Origin: Marinifilum fragile JCM 15579
Lineage (GTDB): Bacteria; Bacteroidota; Bacteroidia; Bacteroidales; Marinifilaceae
Assembly (NCBI RefSeq): GCF_001310955.1
Contig: NZ_BAZX01000014.1
Span: 1-64,000, forward strand
DNA: 64,000 nt
Direction: 5' to 3'
The position numbers and the translations under genes are program-made. The notes below the pieces were generated by a model. It was not told the origin of the DNA, ran no database searches, and was given only the letters and a program-made list of their open reading frames with translations. Shown one piece after another: positions 34,054 through 44,062 of this stretch. The first letter of the stretch is position 1, and each line of letters begins with the position of its first letter.

Positions 34054-35142
34054 ATGAGCAAAAAAATTGAAATAGCAGAACTAAGTAGTTGGCCAATCGA
34101 AAATATAGACAGACCATTAATTATTGGTGGTCCTTGTAGTGCTGAAACAGAAGAACAAGTGTTGGAAACAGCAAGAGGAATCAAAGCCGCAGGAATTCCT
34201 ATTTTCCGTGCAGGTATCTGGAAACCAAGAACCCGTCCAAACAGTTTCGAAGGAATTGGTGCACAAGGATTAATCTGGTTACAAAAGGTTAAAGCAGAAA
34301 CAGGAATGTTAACTGCAACCGAAGTTGCCAACGCAAAACATGTTGAATTGGCTCTTGGTGCAGGTGTTGATATTCTTTGGATTGGCGCAAGAACCACTGT
34401 AAACCCTTTCGCAGTTCAGGAAATTGCTGATGCATTAAGAGGTAAAGATATTCCTGTGTTGGTAAAAAATCCAATTAATCCTGATTTGGAATTATGGATT
34501 GGTGCAATTGAAAGACTTAGTGCAGTAGGAATTACAAAATTGGCTGCAATTCACCGTGGATTCTCAACTTACCAAAAGTTAAAATACAGAAACGATCCTC
34601 AGTGGCAGATTCCAATTGAGATGAAAAGAAGATTGCCTAATTTACCTATGTTCTGTGATCCTAGCCACATTACTGGTGACAGAGCTTACCTGGAAGAAGT
34701 AACTCAAAAATCGATGGACTTGAACTACGAAGGTTTGATTATTGAATCGCACTGTAAACCTGAAGAAGCCTGGAGTGATGCAAAACAACAGCTAACTCCT
34801 AAGTCTCTTGAAGAACTTTTAGCTAACTTAGTACTTCGTGATCCTGAAGCAAACAACGAAGTAATCAATAATACATTGGGTGAGTTGAGACACCTGATTG
34901 ATGATTTCGATCAGAAACTTTTGGAATTACTTGAAAACAGAATGCAGGTAGCCAAAACAATCGGACATTACAAAAAAGAGAATAATATTACAGTATTACA
35001 GAATAAACGTTGGGGACAGATTCTTGAAAAGAGCCTTGAAAACGGTAAGAAAAAAGGATTCAGCGAACAATTCATTAATAATTTGTTCAAAGCAATTCAC
35101 CAGGAATCTATCAACCAGCAGGAAGACATCATGAATTCGTAA
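34054..35142 (+). CDS. bifunctional DAHP synthase / chorismate mutase
   Basis: Protein of 362 residues. Residues 1 to about 255 are a type I-beta (KDO8P-synthase-like) DAHP synthase: IGGPCSAETEEQV, GIWKPRTRPNSFEGIG, LKNPINPDLELWIGAIERL-type, and FCDPSHITGDR. Residues about 270-355 are an AroQ-type chorismate mutase: LGELRHLIDDFDQKLLELLENRMQV with the catalytic Arg and Lys pattern, then HYKKENNITVLQ. It thus carries the first step of the shikimate pathway and the branch-point step to prephenate. The mutase domain may let prephenate inhibit DAHP synthesis, as in similar fusions. Confidence 0.93.
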   Translation: MSKKIEIAELSSWPIENIDRPLIIGGPCSAETEEQVLETARGIKAAGIPIFRAGIWKPRTRPNSFEGIGAQGLIWLQKVKAETGMLTATEVANAKHVELALGAGVDILWIGARTTVNPFAVQEIADALRGKDIPVLVKNPINPDLELWIGAIERLSAVGITKLAAIHRGFSTYQKLKYRNDPQWQIPIEMKRRLPNLPMFCDPSHITGDRAYLEEVTQKSMDLNYEGLIIESHCKPEEAWSDAKQQLTPKSLEELLANLVLRDPEANNEVINNTLGELRHLIDDFDQKLLELLENRMQVAKTIGHYKKENNITVLQNKRWGQILEKSLENGKKKGFSEQFINNLFKAIHQESINQQEDIMNS

Positions 35143-35149
35143 CTTGAGA

Positions 35150-35222
35150 TAAAAGAATTTAGATATGAGAGTTAAGGTATTTAATTCTCATATCTATCCT
35201 CTAAAATCTAACATCTATTAAA
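35150..35222. repeat. inverted repeat between the DAHP synthase gene and aroB
   Basis: ATAGATATGAGA-like arms: TAGATATGAGA (35159-35169) and TCTCATATCTA (35186-35196) pair perfectly around a 16-base loop. No T run follows, so this is a small dispersed element or a processing hairpin inside the operon. Confidence 0.55.
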
Positions 35223-35224
35223 AA

Positions 35225-36268
35225 ATGAAAAGCATACACATCGAAAATCAGAACAGTACAATCTTAATTGGTGAATCCTATCTTAACATTAAAAAATACT
35301 TACCAGAGAAGAAGTGCTTTTTAATTTGCGATGAAAATATATACGCTCATTACAAAAGTTTTATCGATGATTTTGATCACATCATAATTGGCTGTGGCGA
35401 AGGGATTAAAACCTGGTCATCGGTAGAAAAGATTGTAGAAAAATTGCTTGAATCCGGAGCCGATAGAAACAGCTACCTATTGGGAATGGGTGGCGGATTG
35501 GTCTGTGATGTTACAGGCTTTGTTGCTTCTATCTTTATGCGAGGATTAGAGTTTGGATTCATCTCTACTTCCCTTTTATCGCAAGTAGATGCAAGTGTTG
35601 GCGGAAAAAACGGAATCAATTTTGGCAAGCTCAAAAATATGATTGGTGTTTTCAATCCTCCTCAGTTTGTAATTTGCGATCCGCAACTGCTAAAAACATT
35701 GCCTGAACGCGAAGTAAGAAGCGGTTTTGGAGAGGTGATTAAGCATGCTTTCATTAAGGATAAAGATCTTTTCGAGTTTTTGAAAGACAATAAGGATGCA
35801 CTGTTGAAGTTGGAACCAGAACTAATGGAAGATTTGATTTACAGAGCAGTCTCTATCAAAACTGATGTTGTAAACAACGATCCATTTGAAAGAGGTGAGC
35901 GTAAAAAGTTGAATTTTGGTCACACCATTGGTCATGCTATCGAAAACAATTCTGATTTAACGCATGGCGAGGCCGTATCCGTAGGAATGGCTTTAGCCAC
36001 AAAATTATCAGAAGAAATGTGTGGATTGAATACTGAAGAAAGCTCAGAAGTTCTTTCTCTTCTTAGAAAATTTGAGCTACCAGTAACTCATGAAGTTTCA
36101 GCGAAAACCATCAATGATTTTCTGATCAAAGACAAGAAAAAGAATCGCTCTTCTATTGACTTTATCTTATTAACAAAAATTGGAGAAGCTTGCATCAAGT
36201 CAATTCCAATTGAAGATTTAAAAAGCAAGGTCATTCAACTTTGCAAGGACCCAAAACCAATACAATAA
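35225..36268 (+). CDS. aroB: 3-dehydroquinate synthase
   Basis: Protein of 347 residues converting DAHP to 3-dehydroquinate with catalytic NAD and a metal. Family motifs are GMGGGLVCDVTGFVAS, DASVGGKNGINFGKLKNMIGVF, and the zinc ligands in FGHTIGHAIE with LTHGEAVSVGM. The order after DAHP synthase follows the pathway. The genes for the third and fourth steps (aroD/aroQ, aroE) and for aroK are not in the window. Confidence 0.95.
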   Translation: MKSIHIENQNSTILIGESYLNIKKYLPEKKCFLICDENIYAHYKSFIDDFDHIIIGCGEGIKTWSSVEKIVEKLLESGADRNSYLLGMGGGLVCDVTGFVASIFMRGLEFGFISTSLLSQVDASVGGKNGINFGKLKNMIGVFNPPQFVICDPQLLKTLPEREVRSGFGEVIKHAFIKDKDLFEFLKDNKDALLKLEPELMEDLIYRAVSIKTDVVNNDPFERGERKKLNFGHTIGHAIENNSDLTHGEAVSVGMALATKLSEEMCGLNTEESSEVLSLLRKFELPVTHEVSAKTINDFLIKDKKKNRSSIDFILLTKIGEACIKSIPIEDLKSKVIQLCKDPKPIQ

Positions 36269-36278
36269 CCACAAAACA

Positions 36279-37556
36279 ATGAGAGTTCGAATTCAAAATT
36301 CAAATGTAAAAGGGAGCATCACTCCTCCCAGTTCCAAAAGCATGATGCAAAGAGCATTAGCGGCAGCCGCTTTGGCAAAAGGTGAAACAATCATTCTAAA
36401 TCCATGCAGATGCGATGATGCAGCAGCAGCAAGAGATATCATTCGAAAAATGGGTGCCGATGTTACGGATTTGGGACACAAAATCATTGTAAAAAGCAAT
36501 GAAGTAAACGCTCCGAAATCAGTAATGGTAGGAGAATCAGGATTATCATTAAGAATGTTCTCCCCTATTTTGGCTTTAAATCCCGAACCAGTAAGCATTA
36601 ATGGTCGTGGAAGTATTCTAAAACGTCCGGTTCACAATATTCTTGAAGGACTGGAAGCACTGGGCATAGAATGTAAAAATCCTGGCAAAGGATTACTTCC
36701 AATCCAGTTGGAAGGTGGATATAAAAATAATAAAGCTGTGATTAATGGTGCATTGGGTTCTCAGTTCTTAACGGGTCTTTTAATGGCATTGCCTTGCAGA
36801 AAAGAAGATACGATTCTGGAGGTAAGCAACCTCAAGAGCATTCCTTATATCAACATGACCATTGATTTGTTAAAGGATTTTGGGATTGAAATTAGTCATG
36901 AGAATTACAAGCGCTTTACCATCAAAGGAAATCAGCAATACAAAGCCATAGAATACACAGTGGAAGCCGATTGGAGTTCAGCGGCACCACTTCTGGTAGC
37001 CGGAGCATTGAAAGGTAAACTTACCCTTGAAAATTTGAATCCATATTCGTACCAGGCCGACATTGCCATTTTGGATGCTTTGAAAAAATGCGGAGCAAGT
37101 TTACATTGGAATGGCAATAGCCTGACGGTTGAAAAGAAAGGATTGAACGCCTTTGAATTTGATGCAACTCATTGTCCGGATCTTTTCCCTCCTTTGGTAG
37201 CTTTAGCCGTTCATTGTAATGGCGATACAAGAATTAAAGGGGTACACCGACTGGAGCACAAGGAAAGCAACAGAGGTATTGTACTTCAGAAAGAATTTGG
37301 AAAACTTGCTGTACCTATCAGAATTGAAGGCGATGAAATGGTAATCCCGGGAGGAAGATTAATTGGCGGCATTACAAACAGTAATAACGATCACAGGATT
37401 GCAATGGCTTTAGCTGTTGCCGGATTAAATTCCAAATATCCAGTCGAAATTGGTGATCATGATTGTGTTGCAAAGTCTTACCCTGATTTTTTCACGGATT
37501 TGAGAAAGATTGGTGGCGGCGTTGCCGAATTCTATTTCAAAAGTCAATTTGTATAA
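36279..37556 (+). CDS. aroA: 3-phosphoshikimate 1-carboxyvinyltransferase (EPSP synthase)
   Basis: Protein of 425 residues joining shikimate 3-phosphate and PEP. Motifs are PPSSKSMMQRALAAAALA at the start, GESGLSLRMFSPILA (differing from the common GNAGTxxR loop, so it may belong to a divergent class), GSQFLTGLLMALP, and near the end NSNNDHRIAMALAVAGL. It begins 10 bases after aroB. Confidence 0.93.
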   Translation: MRVRIQNSNVKGSITPPSSKSMMQRALAAAALAKGETIILNPCRCDDAAAARDIIRKMGADVTDLGHKIIVKSNEVNAPKSVMVGESGLSLRMFSPILALNPEPVSINGRGSILKRPVHNILEGLEALGIECKNPGKGLLPIQLEGGYKNNKAVINGALGSQFLTGLLMALPCRKEDTILEVSNLKSIPYINMTIDLLKDFGIEISHENYKRFTIKGNQQYKAIEYTVEADWSSAAPLLVAGALKGKLTLENLNPYSYQADIAILDALKKCGASLHWNGNSLTVEKKGLNAFEFDATHCPDLFPPLVALAVHCNGDTRIKGVHRLEHKESNRGIVLQKEFGKLAVPIRIEGDEMVIPGGRLIGGITNSNNDHRIAMALAVAGLNSKYPVEIGDHDCVAKSYPDFFTDLRKIGGGVAEFYFKSQFV

Positions 37557-37568
37557 AAATCAATATCA

Positions 37569-38000
37569 ATGATCATAGTTAGTTCCTGTTTGGCAGGAGT
37601 AAAATGCAGATACGATGGCAATGACAACCTGGTAGCTGAAATCAAAGAACTGGTTTTATCGGGAAAAGCCATTGCATTGTGTCCTGAAGAATTAGGAGGC
37701 TTGTCTACCCCACGAACTCCTTGCGAAATTGTGAAAGAGAACAATCAATTAAAGGTGATGACAAAAGATCGAGTTGATTGCACAGCACAATTCCTTCTGG
37801 GAGCTGAAAAGGTAGCCGAGATTGCAAAAATTCTGGATTGCAAACAAGCCATTTTAAAAGCCAATAGTCCATCTTGTGGATTTGGAATGATCTACGATGG
37901 CAGCTTTACGGGAAATAAAACCAAAGGAAATGGATTGACTGCCGAACTATTATCAAAGCAAGGAGTTCAAATCAAAAATGAAATGAATTTTAAAGAATAA
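37569..38000 (+). CDS. DUF523 family protein
   Basis: Protein of 143 residues with the DUF523 signature: VSSCLAGVKCRYDG at the start, then ALCPEELGGLSTPRTPCEI and ILKANSPSCGFGMIYDG. Conserved cysteines at both ends suggest a metal or cluster site. The function is unknown. It sits within the aro operon, 12 bases after aroA, which is likely a chance of co-transcription rather than a pathway step. Confidence 0.9.
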   Translation: MIIVSSCLAGVKCRYDGNDNLVAEIKELVLSGKAIALCPEELGGLSTPRTPCEIVKENNQLKVMTKDRVDCTAQFLLGAEKVAEIAKILDCKQAILKANSPSCGFGMIYDGSFTGNKTKGNGLTAELLSKQGVQIKNEMNFKE

Positions 38001-38015
38001 AATAATACACTAACG

Positions 38016-38564
38016 ATGAAAGTCGAGCCTTCTATACACACAAGCAAATCTGGCAAAGAAATTACACTTCGTGAGGCAAGTATTTCGGATGCTCATTCAC
38101 TTAGAAATTGTATTCTTTCCTATATCAATGGAGTTACCATTCCTTTTACAAGAGAGGAATTTGATAAGTCGGATACAGAAATTGAAAACTGGATTAATGA
38201 GCTAAATTCTGCTCCAAACAGTTTATTGCTAATTGCGGAATATGAAGGTAAAATTATTGGCAATATTGATGTAACATCCAGCCGAAGAAGCATGCTTCAG
38301 CACACAGGATACATCGGCATGGGTGTTCATGAAGCTTGGCAAAACAATGGCGTTGGTTCTCTTCTGTTTCAGAAAATGATTGATAGCTACCAAAAGAATG
38401 ATGATATAGAACTTTTATGGTTACAGGTATTTGGTACCAATCTATCGGGCTTACACATGTACCGCAAATTTGGTTTTGAAGAGAATGGCAGGCAAGAAAA
38501 ATTCATAAAAACACATGATGGCGAATATATTGACAATGTTATCATGACAAAAACATTAATTTAG
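38016..38564 (+). CDS. GNAT family N-acetyltransferase
   Basis: Protein of 182 residues with the GNAT fold. TLREASISDAHSLRNCI is the first helix; IGMGVHEAWQNNGVGSLLFQKMID is motif A, with the Q/R-x-x-G-x-G/A acetyl-CoA loop in variant form (QNNGVG); LWLQVFGTNLSGLHMYRKFGFEENGR is motif B. The acceptor is unknown. It lies inside the aro operon between DUF523 and aroC. Confidence 0.88.
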   Translation: MKVEPSIHTSKSGKEITLREASISDAHSLRNCILSYINGVTIPFTREEFDKSDTEIENWINELNSAPNSLLLIAEYEGKIIGNIDVTSSRRSMLQHTGYIGMGVHEAWQNNGVGSLLFQKMIDSYQKNDDIELLWLQVFGTNLSGLHMYRKFGFEENGRQEKFIKTHDGEYIDNVIMTKTLI

Positions 38565-38592
38565 AGCACACATAGCATAAGAAGCATAGAAC

Positions 38593-39573
38593 ATGAACAA
38601 TTTCGGAAGAATATTCAGATTAAGCATATTTGGTGAATCACATGGTAAAGGGGTTGGAATTACCATTGACGGTTGTCCGGCAGGAATTCCTCTTACAGAA
38701 GAAGATTTAATGCACGATTTAGGTCGCAGAAAATCTGGAGCAAGAGGAACAACACCACGTATAGAGAAGGATTTACCAGCCATTTTAAGTGGAACTTTTG
38801 AGGGGAAAACTACTGGAGCTCCATTAATCATCCTGTTTAGAAACAAGAATACCCAATCGAAGGATTACAGCAATTTATTGGATAGTCCACGTCCGGGACA
38901 TGCCGATTTTGTGGCGCAGCATAAATTTGGAAAGAACAACGACTACACAGGAGGCGGTCACTTTTCGGGTAGAATTACCCTGGGAATTGTAGCTGCTGGT
39001 GTAGTAGCGAAAAAGATATTGGGAGATGTTAGCATTGATGCCAAACTTACCGAAATAGGTGGTAGAACCGATTTTGATGCTGCAATTGAGGAAGCTTTAT
39101 TGGAACATGATTCCATTGGAGGAATTGTGGAGTGTAAAGCAAACCATCTTCCTATCGGATACGGAGAACCATTTTTCGATTCGGTTGAATCAATGATTTC
39201 CCATCTGATTTTTGCCATTCCAGCAACCAAGGGCATTGAGTTTGGTTCGGGTTTCGAAGCGGCTAAAATGAAAGGCTCCCAGCACAACGATAACTTTATC
39301 GATGAAACTGGAAAAACAGAAACCAATCACGCAGGTGGTATCAATGGTGGAATTACCAATGGCAATGAATTGGTTTTCCGTGTAGCCATCAAGCCAACCT
39401 CATCAATTGGGAAAACTCAGAACACCATGAACTTTGCCAAAGGAAAGGTAGAAGAACTGCTGATTGAAGGTCGCCACGATGCCTGTATTGCGCTTCGCAT
39501 CCCAGTGATTATTGAAGCTGCTACTGCCATTGCATTGGCAGACTTAAAACTGATCGATCAAGCTAGAAGATAA
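38593..39573 (+). CDS. aroC: chorismate synthase
   Basis: Protein of 326 residues making chorismate from EPSP with reduced FMN. Motifs are FGRIFRLSIFGESHGKGVG, LGRRKSGARGTTPR, RPGHADF, GGGHFSGRITLGIVAAG, and EGRHDACIALRIPVIIEAATAIALAD, with the conserved Asp and Arg. It is shorter than the usual 350-400 residues but has both ends of the family pattern, so I think it is complete. It is the last gene of the operon and is followed by a terminator. Confidence 0.93.
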   Translation: MNNFGRIFRLSIFGESHGKGVGITIDGCPAGIPLTEEDLMHDLGRRKSGARGTTPRIEKDLPAILSGTFEGKTTGAPLIILFRNKNTQSKDYSNLLDSPRPGHADFVAQHKFGKNNDYTGGGHFSGRITLGIVAAGVVAKKILGDVSIDAKLTEIGGRTDFDAAIEEALLEHDSIGGIVECKANHLPIGYGEPFFDSVESMISHLIFAIPATKGIEFGSGFEAAKMKGSQHNDNFIDETGKTETNHAGGINGGITNGNELVFRVAIKPTSSIGKTQNTMNFAKGKVEELLIEGRHDACIALRIPVIIEAATAIALADLKLIDQARR

Positions 39574-39643
39574 TACCGATACATAATTGTTGGTACAATA
39601 GGTCACTGCATGTTATATAAGACCTATGTTTCAATCAATGAAA

Positions 39644-39672
39644 AGAGATGCCTTTGGGTGTCTCTTTTTTTG
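39644..39672 (+). terminator. terminator of the aro operon
   Basis: AGAGATGCC / GGGTGTCTCT stem with G-U pairs and a short TTT loop, followed by seven T. It lies about 70 bases after aroC. Confidence 0.75.
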
Positions 39673-39806
39673 TAGCCTTAGCATGAAATCAAGCAGTTTC
39701 TATAAAATTAAGGAGCCCGGATGATAGTCCGGGCTCACAACAGGCATATGCGCGTTAATTAAATGATCCAAAAATTAATGCCTGAATATTATTGTGTAAG
39801 ACTTGA

Positions 39807-40289
<483 letters not shown>

Positions 40290-40314
40290 TTATTATTCGT
40301 TTTAATTTTGATTG

Positions 40315-42111
40315 TTACAGTTTATTTGAAAAGGGTTTATACCCTTCACCACCACCCTGAAATCCTGCATTCTTATAGAATTCTACAAATGTTAAACGCA
40401 TTGGGTGAACAAATGATCCAAGCGAGGAAATCAGTATGTTTAAAGTATGGCCTATCAATAGGAAAATGACAAAGAACACAGGTCCTAAAATTTTAGACGA
40501 TCCTAAAATTTGCATCGCAATATCATTAATCACAAAACCAAGAATCGCACTTGATAATCCTAATGCAAAAAGCCTGATATACGACAAAAGATCTCCAAAA
40601 ACGCCTGTTACCGTTGAGTATACATCCCAAACTCCTTTTCCTATTCTTGAGAAAACATTTACTTCAGGATCACTAAAAAACAAGATAAAGAAGCCTCCTA
40701 TCGATAAAATAGAATACAAGAGCACACTATTCTCAGATATGATGTCTGTACCTGTTAAAACTGCATAGGCAAGTCCTCCCAGAATAGTAATTAACCATCC
40801 AAAAGTTGCTAAAGAATAAACAAATCCATATTGTTTGATCTGATTCGCTGCTTTAATAAATAACCCGTAAATGATTTGTATTCCACCCAACCCGAGTGCC
40901 AGATTAAACATTTTATCAGGATTCAGAAATAATGATTTGTATTCTGCAATTAGCGGTATTTCTGTTTCGATTAAGTTGACTCCAAATAAGGTTCCTGAAA
41001 TGGTTCCAAAAACTATGGTGGCAAGGCCTAATAACTGAATCAAAGACAAAAATGGCTTTACCTCTTTCTTGGCTTTGAACTTGTACAATCCTGCACCAAT
41101 TACAAACAAAAGTCCATAACCTGCATCTCCCAGGCAAAACCCAAAAAACAACATAAAAAATGGTGCAAAGAATACAGTTAAATCCAATTCTGAATAGGAT
41201 GGCAAAGAAAACATTGCACCTACCGGCTCAAATAATTTACTAAAGCGATTGTTCTTTAATAGTATTGGAACTTTATCCTTTAACCTTGCCTGATCTAAAT
41301 AATGCAAGACCTTTGTTCTCTTTATAAATTCATCAACCTCGGTCTTGCATGTTTCCGGAACCCAACCTTCCAGCACCATTAATTTTTCTTCAAGCTCGAA
41401 AGATGTATTACTTACTACTTCATTGATTTTTAACAATTGAAGATTCTCCTGTTCACTCTTTTCAAGACGAGGAATAGAACTTGCTGCATAAGCATCAAAA
41501 GCTTCATTGATTTGATCAATTTTGCATTCCAATTCCTTAATGGTATTCTCTATTTCAGTCATCCCAAAACCAGGAATATTCACCTCTTCAGCATCAATTG
41601 TAATTTCCTCGACTCCTTCCTGCACAAGAATAAAGTAAACCTTACCATTGTTTTCAGAAATCATTTCTACCGGAAGATTACTTTGAAGTATCTCCTCGAA
41701 CTTCTTCTTGGATCCGATGTAAAATCTGAGATAAATATCCTGCTCCTTAAGCTTTTGAATGCTCTCCATAGAAAACTCTCCCCATGGTTTTGCAATTTCA
41801 AGTTCTTTGTTTGCAGCATCCATTTCTTGTTGCAATGCAGCCAAATCCTTTTGTTTCTGCTTTACATCCTCAACAAGTTTAAGTACATCTTTATCATTGG
41901 AATCAACTCCTTGAGCTATTTCTCTTTTTTGCAGGAATTGAATCAAAGAATCAATATCAGATACGAATTGATGCTTAACATCGTCTTCTGCCTTTTTAAT
42001 ATTATCCTTTTCAACTACATGCAGTACTCCAAGCTCCTGCAGTTCCTTCAAGAAATCTTTGTATTCCTTGTGATAAATAAGGAATGAGTATTTTTGCATT
42101 GGAACAATCAT
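40315..42111 (-). CDS. ntpI: V-type ATPase subunit I (a/stator subunit)
   Basis: Protein of 598 residues. The N-terminal half is soluble and coiled-coil-rich (about residues 60-110 and 190-240) and forms the peripheral attachment. The C-terminal half has about seven membrane segments, beginning DLTVFFAPFFMLFFGFCLGDAGYGL. The essential arginine region is likely in YIRLFALGLSSAILGFVINDIA. The subunit provides the ion half-channels next to the K ring. Its start overlaps the stop of subunit D by four bases. Confidence 0.92.
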   Translation of the reverse strand: MIVPMQKYSFLIYHKEYKDFLKELQELGVLHVVEKDNIKKAEDDVKHQFVSDIDSLIQFLQKREIAQGVDSNDKDVLKLVEDVKQKQKDLAALQQEMDAANKELEIAKPWGEFSMESIQKLKEQDIYLRFYIGSKKKFEEILQSNLPVEMISENNGKVYFILVQEGVEEITIDAEEVNIPGFGMTEIENTIKELECKIDQINEAFDAYAASSIPRLEKSEQENLQLLKINEVVSNTSFELEEKLMVLEGWVPETCKTEVDEFIKRTKVLHYLDQARLKDKVPILLKNNRFSKLFEPVGAMFSLPSYSELDLTVFFAPFFMLFFGFCLGDAGYGLLFVIGAGLYKFKAKKEVKPFLSLIQLLGLATIVFGTISGTLFGVNLIETEIPLIAEYKSLFLNPDKMFNLALGLGGIQIIYGLFIKAANQIKQYGFVYSLATFGWLITILGGLAYAVLTGTDIISENSVLLYSILSIGGFFILFFSDPEVNVFSRIGKGVWDVYSTVTGVFGDLLSYIRLFALGLSSAILGFVINDIAMQILGSSKILGPVFFVIFLLIGHTLNILISSLGSFVHPMRLTFVEFYKNAGFQGGGEGYKPFSNKL

Positions 42112-42710
42112 GATTCAGCCTCCTGTTTTTGTTGACGATTCTTAACTATTTTCTGCGAAGATTTTGAAAGGTTTTCCTCATCCTCCAAAAATCGTTTTAT
42201 CTTTCTGATTGCATCATTATAACCAGGAATTTGAACCTTTTCGTAAAGATTAACTTTCTGTGTAGTTTTTCTTCTGGCATAGTTCAGCAACTCCATTTTC
42301 CGATTATAAAACTCTCGCTCCAAGACAATTTCACCTAATTTCTTCAGGATACAGATTCCTTCGGCATACCACTTTGGGTTTTCAAACAAGCTGTAATCCT
42401 CGATATGAAAATCTACCTTCTCTAGAACAGGAGTTTTAACCCCAGCTATTTTTTTTGTACTTGTTTTGATATCTGCAATCGAAATCAAATTGGAATTGAA
42501 CTCGTTCCAAATTCCTGGAGATATGGAGTAAGCGTCCATTTTATGCAACAGTTGCTCATCCAAATCTTTAACCTTTGCTTTTGCTCTTTTCACCTCAATA
42601 CGCAAGGCTGTTTCCTTATTTTTTATCACAGGAAGAGCCTTCTCTCTCATTTTAAGTTGCTTATCAAGACCTTGGAGAGCTGTTTTATTGTATTGAAATT
42701 TAATTGCCAT
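42108..42710 (-). CDS. ntpD: V-type ATPase subunit D (central stalk)
   Basis: Protein of 200 residues, mostly two long coiled-coil helices at the N- and C-terminal ends (KTALQGLDKQLKMREKALPV and LEREFYNRKMELLNYARRK), typical of the rotor shaft inside the A3B3 head. Its start overlaps the end of ntpB by 11 bases. No gene for subunit F is seen, as is usual for the Bacteroidetes operon. Confidence 0.9.
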   Translation of the reverse strand: MAIKFQYNKTALQGLDKQLKMREKALPVIKNKETALRIEVKRAKAKVKDLDEQLLHKMDAYSISPGIWNEFNSNLISIADIKTSTKKIAGVKTPVLEKVDFHIEDYSLFENPKWYAEGICILKKLGEIVLEREFYNRKMELLNYARRKTTQKVNLYEKVQIPGYNDAIRKIKRFLEDEENLSKSSQKIVKNRQQKQEAES

Positions 42711-44027
42711 TTCTATTTCCGTATTTTTCTACCAACTCAGCTTTAATACCAATCTCCGAAACAGAAAAATGACTGTTTAAAAGATCCCATGCTGTATTGG
42801 TCATTTCGTCTATATCAATGTTAATATCTATAGCCAAGAGTTTCTCTGAATAATTCTTTGCAAACTTTATGGTTCTCTCATCATAATCCGTTAAATCAAA
42901 ACCATTTTCCAACTTTGTTTTTGCATTAGCGGCATCGGCATATAAACGAATAGATGCATTCATTACCTGAGGATGATCTTCTCTTGTCTTTTTTCCAATA
43001 ACAAGTTGCTTTAATCTTGACAAGCTTCGGAACGGATCAATGATTACCTTTCCAATATCCGTATCTCTTCTCAAGAACAATTGTCCTTCAGTAATATATC
43101 CCGTATTATCAGGAATTGCATGAGTAATATCACCGCCTGATAAGGTAGTTACTGCAATAATGGTAATGGAACCTCCCTCAGGAAATTGTACTGCTTTCTC
43201 GTACAATCTTGCCAAGTCACTATAAAGCGAACCAGGCATACTATCCTTGGATGGAATTTGGTCCATTCGGTTGGATACGATACTTAAAGCATCTGCATAA
43301 AGAGTCATATCCGTTAAAAGTACCAGTACATTCTTGTTTTCTTCAACTGCAAAATATTCAGCAGCAGTTAAGGCCATATCCGGCACCAACAAACGCTCTA
43401 CAGGAGGATCATCAGTAGTATTTACAAAACTTGTGATTCGATCCAGTGCTCCTGCATTTTCAAAAACATTCTTGAAGAACAGGTAATCATCATTGGTTAG
43501 TCCCATACCTCCAAGTACAATCTTATCGCTTTGGCACGCAAAGCTACCATTGCCATAACTTGATTAAAAGGCTGATCAGGATCTGCAAAGAATGGAATCT
43601 TCTGTCCTGTTACTAACGTGTTATTCAAATCGATACCTGCAATTCCTGTAGCAATCAATTCTGAAGGTTGCTCTCTTCTAACCGGATTAACCGAAGGACC
43701 TCCAATTTCAATTTCTTTCCCATCAACTTCAGGGCCACCGTCTATTGGTTCTCCATATGCGTTAAAGAATCTTCCACTCAATTCCTCACCTACGGTTAAT
43801 TTTGGTGCATGCCCTAAAAATATTACTTCTGCATCCGTTGAAATTCCTTCCGTTCCCGAAAAAATCTGTAGTGTGATTAAATCTCCTTCAATTTTAACTA
43901 CCTGAGCCAACCGACCATCAACCGAAGCCATTTCCTCGTACCCAACACCTTCTGCGCGTAACGAACAAGTTGCTTTCGTAATGTGTTCAATTTTTGTGTG
44001 TATTTTTTGAAATGCTGTTGTTCCCAT
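42700..44027 (-). pseudogene. ntpB: V-type ATPase subunit B, split by a single-base deletion
   Basis: The 5' part (44027 to 43497) has the B-subunit start and GQKIPFFADPDQPFNQVMAMVALRAKA, then runs into a stop. The next frame, read from just upstream of 43506, restores DKIVLGGMGLTNDDYLFFKN and continues to 42700. One base is missing in GCGAT near 43526-43530. Repaired, the protein has 442 residues, the normal size. Subunit B is the regulatory partner of A in the catalytic head. Because the other six operon genes are intact, I think a sequence error more likely than gene loss; a true mutation would disable the pump. Confidence 0.88.
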
Positions 44028-44062
44028 TTTCTTGTATTAATGTTACTTATTCACAACCTTAA

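Noticed and set aside
38593..39573. Truncated aroC
   Set aside because: It is short for the family, but both terminal motifs are present and a terminator follows at a normal distance.
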